A DNA stretch of 10,796 nucleotides from assembly GCA_031269415.1 (NCBI GenBank), contig JAISZF010000109.1, positions 1 to 10,796 of the forward strand, written 5' to 3'. Positions 5,964-10,796 of the stretch are shown one piece after another; position 1 is the first letter of the stretch, and the number at the start of each line of letters is the position of its first letter. Origin of the DNA: Clostridiales bacterium (GTDB lineage Bacteria; Bacillota; Clostridia; Lachnospirales; WQUN01). The notes beneath the pieces are model-generated. The model did no database searches, was not told the DNA's origin, and saw nothing but the letters and a program-made list of their open reading frames with translations. The position numbers were made by a program, and so were the translations under genes.

Positions 5964-5989
5964 CCGGCGACCGAGTTTCCGGCGACCGA
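5964..5989. repeat. Two direct copies of CCGGCGACCGA
   Basis: The 11-mer CCGGCGACCGA occurs at 5964-5974 and 5979-5989, separated by GTTT, in the 94-bp gap between the PHP phosphatase and the 38-residue gene. The 15-bp spacing is not a whole number of helical turns. It could be a binding site or a chance duplication. Confidence 0.6.
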
Positions 5990-6025
5990 TTGGATACGAT
6001 ATTATTTTACCCGCCGCGTGTGATA

Positions 6026-6799
6026 TTATGCGTCGACGATCATTTCCCTTTGAACAAAGTGTACAGGCTTTAAACCGATTTTTACGGCCATACGCGCCGC
6101 GGCGTCAACGCCGCTTCCGACTCTGGCCGCGTAGTGCGCGTCTGACCCCAATGTTACGTAACGCCCGCCCAGTTTATGATACCCCTCATAGATTTCATAG
6201 AGATTCTGTTGCGCGTTCGGCTCGCCGAATCGCCTGGTGTTTATTTCTATAACCTTGCCTCTGTCCAGCAAGGCGGTGAAAACCTCATCATAGAGCCTTT
6301 TGTAGGCCCCATATTTTATGCTCTTATCAGGAAGCGGGCAATAACGCGAGGGATAGTCAATATGGCCCAAGCTGTCAAAAAAATCGCATTTATCTGTCAC
6401 AATCGCGTTATACTTTAAATAATTACCCACAACCTCTTCCAATGAGATTCCTTGGCTCCAGAATGACGGGTAAAAAATATCATGTCCAAAGCTCAAATGC
6501 ACGGATCCGATACAAAAATCCAATCTCGGATCCGAGGCGGTTTTGCGCGCGATTGCTCTGGTATTTACCGTTAGCCCGATTTCCAGGCCGAGCAGCAGAC
6601 CCGAAGGCCTATGCGCCGCGTACTCGCGAAAATACCCGCCGATGTCCGCCACGCATACGTCATCCGTATCGCATTCATAATCCACATGTTCCGACAGGCA
6701 CAGCCCCAGGCCAAGCTTTGACGCCGCCGCCATGGCTTCTTCGGGCTCCATTCGGGAATCAGCCGAATAACGCGTGTGGACATGAGTGTCAAAGATCAT
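6026..6799 (-). CDS. PHP-domain phosphatase, histidinol-phosphatase (HisJ) family
   Basis: A 257-residue metal-dependent phosphatase of the PHP superfamily. The metal ligands of the HisJ type are in place: HVH (His6, His8), SEHVD (His38), GLEIG (Glu73), GSVH (His101), GHIDY (His146) and GSDAH (Asp220, His222). Length and motif order match HisJ, which removes phosphate from L-histidinol phosphate. No other his gene is near, so the true substrate could be a different phosphate ester. The gene overlaps the carD stop by 4 bp (ATGA), with AAGG 8 nt upstream inside carD, so the two are translationally coupled. The predicted location is the cytoplasm. Confidence 0.88.
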   Translation of the reverse strand: MIFDTHVHTRYSADSRMEPEEAMAAASKLGLGLCLSEHVDYECDTDDVCVADIGGYFREYAAHRPSGLLLGLEIGLTVNTRAIARKTASDPRLDFCIGSVHLSFGHDIFYPSFWSQGISLEEVVGNYLKYNAIVTDKCDFFDSLGHIDYPSRYCPLPDKSIKYGAYKRLYDEVFTALLDRGKVIEINTRRFGEPNAQQNLYEIYEGYHKLGGRYVTLGSDAHYAARVGSGVDAAARMAVKIGLKPVHFVQREMIVDA

Positions 6800-7287
6800 G
6801 ACACGCCTTCACTGAACATACCGGCTAGCATATCTTCCGCGCCGCTTTTTTCTATATCATGCGACAGTATCAGTTCCGAAACGATTATCTGCTTCGCGGT
6901 CGTCATCATTTTCTTTTCCGCGCTGCTTAAACCCCGCTCGCGTTCGCGCAGCAAGAGGTTCCTGTACACCAGCGCCACTTCATTCAACCTGCCCGATTTT
7001 ATCTTTTCCATATTGCTTTTATACCTTTGGTTCCAGTTATCGGGCATATCTACGGGTATTTGGGTTACGCTTTGTATGAGCCTGATCATTTCATCCTTGT
7101 CATAGATATGACGTATGCCCAAATTCTCAGCGTTACCGGCAGCAATCATGATCTTGAGGTTGCCCACCGGTATTCGCAAGACATAAAAGGTCTTAGGATC
7201 TCCATCGATCTCGCGCTGTTCCAATGCCTCGATGACCCCGGCGCCGTACATTGGATAAACAATTTTATCCCCTTTTGCAAACATCAT
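6796..7287 (-). CDS. CarD-family (CarD_CdnL_TRCF) transcriptional regulator
   Basis: A 163-residue protein with the RNA-polymerase-interacting CarD/TRCF module at about 1-60 (FAKGDKIVYPMYGAGVI, then FYVLRIPVGNLKIMIA). An all-helical C-terminal domain follows, with PDNWNQRYKSNMEKIKSG and a Leu/Arg-rich LLLRERERGLSSAEKKM helix. Family members bind the RNA polymerase beta subunit and stabilise open promoter complexes, often at rRNA promoters. AGGAG at 7297-7293 fixes the start. It lies 5 nt before the ATG at 7287 and 8 nt before a second ATG at 7284, and either may be used. The GTG at 7293 overlaps the SD and is rejected. The gene leads an operon with the PHP phosphatase. Confidence 0.92.
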   Translation of the reverse strand: MMFAKGDKIVYPMYGAGVIEALEQREIDGDPKTFYVLRIPVGNLKIMIAAGNAENLGIRHIYDKDEMIRLIQSVTQIPVDMPDNWNQRYKSNMEKIKSGRLNEVALVYRNLLLRERERGLSSAEKKMMTTAKQIIVSELILSHDIEKSGAEDMLAGMFSEGVS

Positions 7288-7349
7288 AATCACTCCTAAA
7301 CTGCTCGGTTCATTGGCCGAATCCTCTATTGGATATAGATTCCACTTAA

Positions 7350-7378
7350 ATTATAATATATCTCGCCAAAATCTGCAA
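7350..7378 (-). promoter_or_regulatory. Candidate sigma-A promoter for carD
   Basis: On the minus strand a perfect TATAAT (7355-7350) lies 17 nt after TTGCAG (7378-7373), a partial -35. The start would be near 7343, giving a leader of about 56 nt. The -35 overlaps the -35 of the opposing gpr promoter candidate. Confidence 0.55.
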
Positions 7379-7404
7379 ACAAATTTTACTAGATGGGTAT
7401 GATA
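7375..7404 (+). promoter_or_regulatory. Candidate forespore (sigma-F/sigma-G) promoter for gpr
   Basis: GCAAA (7375-7379) matches the Bacillus forespore -35 (GYATA-like) at four of five bases. After 15 nt, GGGTATGATA (7395-7404) fits the sigma-F -10 (GGNNANAHTR) at six of seven fixed bases. Read as sigma-G, TATGATA (7398-7404) fits CATNMTA at five of six with an 18-nt spacer. The start would be near 7411, just before the SD at 7424. gpr is a known sigma-F/sigma-G target in Bacillus. Confidence 0.5.
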
Positions 7405-7434
7405 AAACCTATAATTAATTTACAGGAGGATCAG

Positions 7435-8451
7435 ATGAGCAAAGATGACACAAAAATACCCTATCAATTCAGCGTCAGAACGGATCTGGCGGTGGAAGCC
7501 AGAGAACTCTTGGATGAAAGCGAAACCTCGGAAGAGCCGGAGGGCATTGAGGTTTCCATGGAGGAACTTTACGAAAGAAGGGTTAAAGTAACATGGGTCG
7601 AGGTATATAACGAGGCCGGGGCAAACGCGATGGGCAAGCCCGTCGGCAATTATATCACCATAGAATCGGACGCCATGAAAGAAAACGACACGGAAGCTCA
7701 TGAGGAGATAATGAAGATTCTCGCCAAACGCCTGGAAAAGCTGAGGAAGCTGAAAAAAAACGCGGTTGTGCTGGTTGTGGGGCTTGGCAATTGGAATGTA
7801 ACGCCAGACGCCCTGGGCCCTAAGGTCGCAGCCAAGATCCTGGTCACTCGGCACCTTTCGGGCAACCTGCCGAAGGAACTGGAAGGCCGCGTACGCCCGG
7901 TAAGCGCCCTTTCCCCGGGTGTGATGGGCCTTACAGGGATAGAAACCGGTGAGATTATAAAGGGCGTGGCCGAGAAAATAAAGCCCGATCTGATTATAGC
8001 CATAGACGCGCTGGCTGCTCGCCGGACAAACCGCGTAAACAGCACGATACAAATCTCAGACACAGGCATAAACCCCGGCGCGGGCGTAGGCAACAAACGC
8101 ATGTCGTTAAGCGAGCAGGCGCTGGGCGTGCCGGTTATCGCCATCGGCGTGCCGACCGTGGTGGACGCGGCCACTCTGGTCAACGACACCATGGATCGCA
8201 TGCTCGCGGCAATGGCGGAACAAGCGCCGCAAGGCTCGGAGTTCTTCAATATGCTGGGCAGCCTCGCCAATGAGGAGAAATACCATCTTATCGCCGAGAT
8301 ACTGAATCCGTACGCGGGCAATATGTTCGTTACGCCCAAGGAAGTGGACGCGGTAATTGAAAGGCTGGCTAATATCATCGCCAACGGCATTAATATCGCT
8401 CTGCATCCGGGTATTAAGATGGAGGATATCAACCGCTTCATCAACGCCTGA
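7435..8451 (+). CDS. gpr: Germination protease (GPR endopeptidase)
   Basis: A 338-residue protease that degrades small acid-soluble spore proteins in the germinating spore. The match to Bacillus Gpr is close along its length: FSVRTDLAVEA at 12-22, GLGNWNVTPDALGP, a VTRHL stretch, SPGVMGLTGIETGEIIKG, AIDALAARR, NSTIQISDTGI, GAGVGNKR, GVPVIAIGVPTVVDA and MFVTPKEVDAVI. In Bacillus a short propeptide is removed autocatalytically between Asp and Leu of VRTDLAVE. The same site exists here after Asp17, so the product is probably made as a zymogen. The ATG at 7435 follows AGGAGG with a 5-nt spacer. An in-frame ATG at 7393 lies within the promoter candidate and is rejected. spoIIP, which often follows gpr, is absent, and a terminator comes at once. 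Confidence 0.97.
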   Translation: MSKDDTKIPYQFSVRTDLAVEARELLDESETSEEPEGIEVSMEELYERRVKVTWVEVYNEAGANAMGKPVGNYITIESDAMKENDTEAHEEIMKILAKRLEKLRKLKKNAVVLVVGLGNWNVTPDALGPKVAAKILVTRHLSGNLPKELEGRVRPVSALSPGVMGLTGIETGEIIKGVAEKIKPDLIIAIDALAARRTNRVNSTIQISDTGINPGAGVGNKRMSLSEQALGVPVIAIGVPTVVDAATLVNDTMDRMLAAMAEQAPQGSEFFNMLGSLANEEKYHLIAEILNPYAGNMFVTPKEVDAVIERLANIIANGINIALHPGIKMEDINRFINA

Positions 8452-8457
8452 AACAGC

Positions 8458-8487
8458 GGAAAACGAGGGTGATTACCCTCGTTTTCC
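8458..8487. terminator. Perfect hairpin between gpr and the cellulase gene
   Basis: Bases 8458-8470 (GGAAAACGAGGGT) pair perfectly with 8475-8487 around a GATT loop, 6 bp after the gpr stop. Four T lie inside the 3' arm (CGTTTTCC), so the shorter CGAGGGT stem followed by TTTT can act as an intrinsic terminator for gpr. The symmetric arms would serve the convergent cellulase gene as well. Confidence 0.8.
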
Positions 8488-8504
8488 ATGTCCGCGCCTC
8501 TGTG

Positions 8505-10796
8505 TTATTTATCCAAGTTGATATTATCGTAATATATATTCCCGACATAATCGGAACCGCTGCTTTGCAAAGCCAGCACCAGATTTCGTATGCCGACGGT
8601 AAACGGATAGGAGCCGTCTTCCGAGAGCGGCACGCTGATTTGATACTTAACCAGAGCGACGCCGCCCGCGGTTGTAAACGGCGTCCCGACGGACTCGTCG
8701 AAGGAATAGCTGCCCGCCTGATACCAATAGCCGTCCCCGTTTGGAATGGGGCACACGTTCAGCGTCAATTCGCCGGTGGTCATCTTGCCTTGCTCGATAA
8801 AGAGATCCAGTGAAACGGATTTCACATCCACGCTGTCCTCATACGATAGGTTGATCGTGGAACTCAGCCGCGCGCCGTCCTCCCATTCGTTATTCGCGGT
8901 GTTAAAGCTGACCGGGAACATCAACGCCTGTGTCTCCGCTTCCGCTATACTTATCTGCGTATTCTCCACCGCGGATGTGCCTTCCTTAGCCCAGCCCTCC
9001 CGCTGGCCGGACTCGAAGTCAAAGGGAAGCTTTATGAACGTTCCGGGTTCGTCCGGTATAGCGGGCTGATACTTAATGTCGCCGTTATTGGCGTCGCTGG
9101 TAAAAGCGAGGTTATCAAGATAAATATCCGCGCCTTCGGACAGACCGCCCAATGAAACCAGCAGGATCAAATGTTCCAGCGTATCCTTCGGTTGCGGGGA
9201 CAGCGGACTTATAGGCATGACCACCGTCGCTTTCACTAAGTCAGTACCCTCGACAGATGAAAACTCATCCCCGGATAATCCGACCTCCGGTATGGCGTCA
9301 TTCCACCAATTCATTTCCGAGCCGCCGTTTATGGCATATTGAAAAACAGGCTTCACACTGAAAACAGTGTCGCTTTGTCCGGTGACATCCAGCGCCGACC
9401 GTGATAAATACACGTCAAAGCTGAGGTTTTGGTATATGCCATATAGATATTTTACCGATGAAAACTGGATACGGTTATCCCATACGCCGTATGTATTCAC
9501 ACCCGAAATCCGGGCGGCCTCACTCCCGTTTATCGAATCCGCGGCGATAACAATACCGCTGTTTACATTACCGTCGTTAAGCACGGGAATCCCCACGCCT
9601 TCGCTAAAGTCGTACACAACGGCTGTCACGCCCTCGTATATCGGGATTTCTTCCCCGCGTATCTTCGCGCGGACATATCTGCCGGATACGGTCAGGTCGT
9701 CGTCCGTCCAGATCTGGTCATTAGGCGTCGTAGGCAGGGTCGCCGAAGAACTCTCCAGCTTGCGCGCCAGCGACCAGTTGCACCAGCTTATATTGTTATC
9801 CTCCAGGAACTTCAGCCATACCTCCGCGTTGTCGATATATGGACCGTGATCGCCGCTCGCCTCACTGGTTCCCCATTCGGAAGCGAACACCGCCAAGCCG
9901 CCGTTGACCGCGTTTGTTATCTTGCCTTTCAGCCAGTTGCTTTCATCTTCCGGGGTTTCCGGATCGTCTTCAGAGACATCATGCGTACCGGTGTAGAAAT
10001 GCACGCTATACATAATCTGGCCGTTTTCATCCTGAACGGGATTATCAACGGCGGAGTCGACAAACTGGCTCCAGTTGTCGGAACCGCACAGGATGATATT
10101 ATCCGTGCCGTCCGAATCATACGCCCGAATAGTATCCACAACAGCCTGATGATAAGGCAGAAGCTTTTCCTTCCATACATCCGCCGCTTCATCCTCGCCG
10201 CCCAGACCGTTCGGCTCGTTGGCGTCCTCAAAGATCAAGTTGGACCACTGCCCGTACTTACGCGACAGATACGCGAAGAAGAGCTGCGGGCCGCTATATT
10301 CGGGATGCTCCGCCCTGATAGAAGCGTATTCCGGCAGATCCTTCCCCGCGTCCAGGTATATCGGATTAGTCGGATCGCCGGGGTTGAGCATATGCCAATC
10401 CACAATCACATACAACCCGCGTTCGGAACCCAGTTGAATTCCCTTTTCGATCTTTTCAAGCAGTTCAGCCGGATGATCGGCGTAACCCGTTTCGCTGACA
10501 TACATGGCCAGCCGCACGACATCCACGCCCATATAATCAGCCAGGCTGTCGAACGCGCTGTCCGTGAGGATCCACTCGCCGTCGCCCCATTGCAGGCCGA
10601 ATGTGCTCATGCCTTTAAGCTGCAGCGGATTACCCGCTTCGTCCAATAATGTGCGTATATCTCCGGAATCACCCACGCGTATGGCGCCGTACTTATTCAC
10701 AGGCGAGCCGGTCGGCGCGTTTGGCTGTGGCAGCGGCTCAACTGTTGGAACCGGCGTCGCGGTCGCTGTTGGTGTTGCGGTTGGTGTTGGTGTTAC
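8505..10796 (-). CDS. Secreted GH5 endoglucanase with two CBM17/28-like modules, N-terminus missing
   Basis: The frame is open to the right edge, giving 763 visible residues. Numbering from the first visible codon, 1-32 is a Pro/Thr/Ala linker and about 33-388 is a GH5 (probably subfamily 2) catalytic domain. It shows VVRLAMY (Arg95), DWHML (133-137), ANEPNG with acid/base Glu194, HFYTG (His266, Tyr268), ASEWGT with nucleophile Glu307, and WCNWS. Residues about 392-567 and 590-763 are two beta-sandwich modules starting YDFSEG and FDFESGQREGW, like CBM17 and CBM28, which bind amorphous cellulose. The GH5-CBM17-CBM28 order resembles alkaline Bacillus cellulases. The protein should cut internal beta-1,4-glucan bonds outside the cell. 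There is no C-terminal dockerin or SLH domain. Signal peptide and any N-terminal module lie beyond the window. Confidence 0.93.
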   Translation of the reverse strand, partial: VTPTPTATPTATATPVPTVEPLPQPNAPTGSPVNKYGAIRVGDSGDIRTLLDEAGNPLQLKGMSTFGLQWGDGEWILTDSAFDSLADYMGVDVVRLAMYVSETGYADHPAELLEKIEKGIQLGSERGLYVIVDWHMLNPGDPTNPIYLDAGKDLPEYASIRAEHPEYSGPQLFFAYLSRKYGQWSNLIFEDANEPNGLGGEDEAADVWKEKLLPYHQAVVDTIRAYDSDGTDNIILCGSDNWSQFVDSAVDNPVQDENGQIMYSVHFYTGTHDVSEDDPETPEDESNWLKGKITNAVNGGLAVFASEWGTSEASGDHGPYIDNAEVWLKFLEDNNISWCNWSLARKLESSSATLPTTPNDQIWTDDDLTVSGRYVRAKIRGEEIPIYEGVTAVVYDFSEGVGIPVLNDGNVNSGIVIAADSINGSEAARISGVNTYGVWDNRIQFSSVKYLYGIYQNLSFDVYLSRSALDVTGQSDTVFSVKPVFQYAINGGSEMNWWNDAIPEVGLSGDEFSSVEGTDLVKATVVMPISPLSPQPKDTLEHLILLVSLGGLSEGADIYLDNLAFTSDANNGDIKYQPAIPDEPGTFIKLPFDFESGQREGWAKEGTSAVENTQISIAEAETQALMFPVSFNTANNEWEDGARLSSTINLSYEDSVDVKSVSLDLFIEQGKMTTGELTLNVCPIPNGDGYWYQAGSYSFDESVGTPFTTAGGVALVKYQISVPLSEDGSYPFTVGIRNLVLALQSSGSDYVGNIYYDNINLDK
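10701..10796 (-). repeat. Pro/Thr-rich linker coding region of the cellulase
   Basis: Codons 1-32 of the visible frame read VTPTPTATPTATATPVPT and then VEPLPQPNAPTGSP. This is a typical flexible interdomain linker of secreted clostridial glycoside hydrolases. It shows that another domain precedes GH5 and that the GTG at 10700, where a gene caller might start, is internal. Confidence 0.85.

Noticed and set aside
7698..8489. 263-codon antisense frame opposite gpr
   Set aside because: gpr matches its family along its whole length. The antisense frame is a shadow without an SD and runs through the terminator hairpin.
9846..10649. 267-codon plus-strand frame inside the cellulase gene
   Set aside because: It is opposite the GH5 catalytic domain, whose motifs are intact. 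The plus frame has no domain and no SD.
10698..10700. GTG at 10700 as the start of the cellulase gene
   Set aside because: The frame continues upstream as a Pro/Thr linker to the window edge, there is no SD, and a secreted enzyme would lack its signal peptide.

Overview
The window reads as chromosome of a spore-forming, plant-polysaccharide-degrading member of the Clostridia. A complete germination protease gene (gpr) shows the host makes endospores. The genes carry Firmicutes-style Shine-Dalgarno (SD) sites, some with TTG starts. A large secreted GH5 cellulase with a Pro/Thr linker points to a fibre-degrading lifestyle. Base composition is moderate to GC-rich for Clostridia. An Oscillospiraceae-like or related lineage would fit, but the sequence alone does not settle the genus. 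I see no RNA genes, insertion sequences, phage genes or CRISPR arrays.

Layout. (1) 1-1853, minus strand: a small P-loop ATPase-like protein, then a membrane-anchored M23 (LytM) peptidase, then a RelQ-type small alarmone synthetase that runs off the left edge. The second and third genes are 8 bp apart. The first and second are separated by a strong hairpin that buries the peptidase's SD. (2) 1854-2082: a 229-bp divergent promoter region with no gene. (3) 2083-3333, plus strand: a secreted LysM-CAP protein with a long Pro/Gly/Asn/Thr repeat, followed by an intrinsic terminator. (4) 3376-5183, minus strand: a PLP-dependent Orn/Lys/Arg decarboxylase followed by a small one-helix membrane protein. 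(5) 5261-5770, plus strand: a GNAT acetyltransferase starting at TTG. (6) 5815-7287, minus strand: a CarD-family regulator overlapping a PHP-family (HisJ-like) phosphatase by 4 bp, then a 38-residue reading frame. It meets the GNAT gene at a 31-bp inverted-repeat bidirectional terminator. (7) 7435-8451, plus strand: gpr, with a forespore-type promoter candidate whose -35 overlaps the -35 of the divergent carD promoter. (8) 8505-10796, minus strand: the cellulase, open at the right edge.

How the genes fit together. Several products act on or near the cell envelope (M23 peptidase, LysM-CAP protein, small membrane protein). Two bear on stress or global transcription (RelQ, CarD), and one on spore germination (Gpr). 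The window looks like ordinary core genome with several poorly characterised small genes rather than a defence or mobile island. I found no complete new system. The best leads are the occluded SD before the M23 gene, the 38-residue gene, the shared carD/gpr promoter region, and the small P-loop and membrane proteins.
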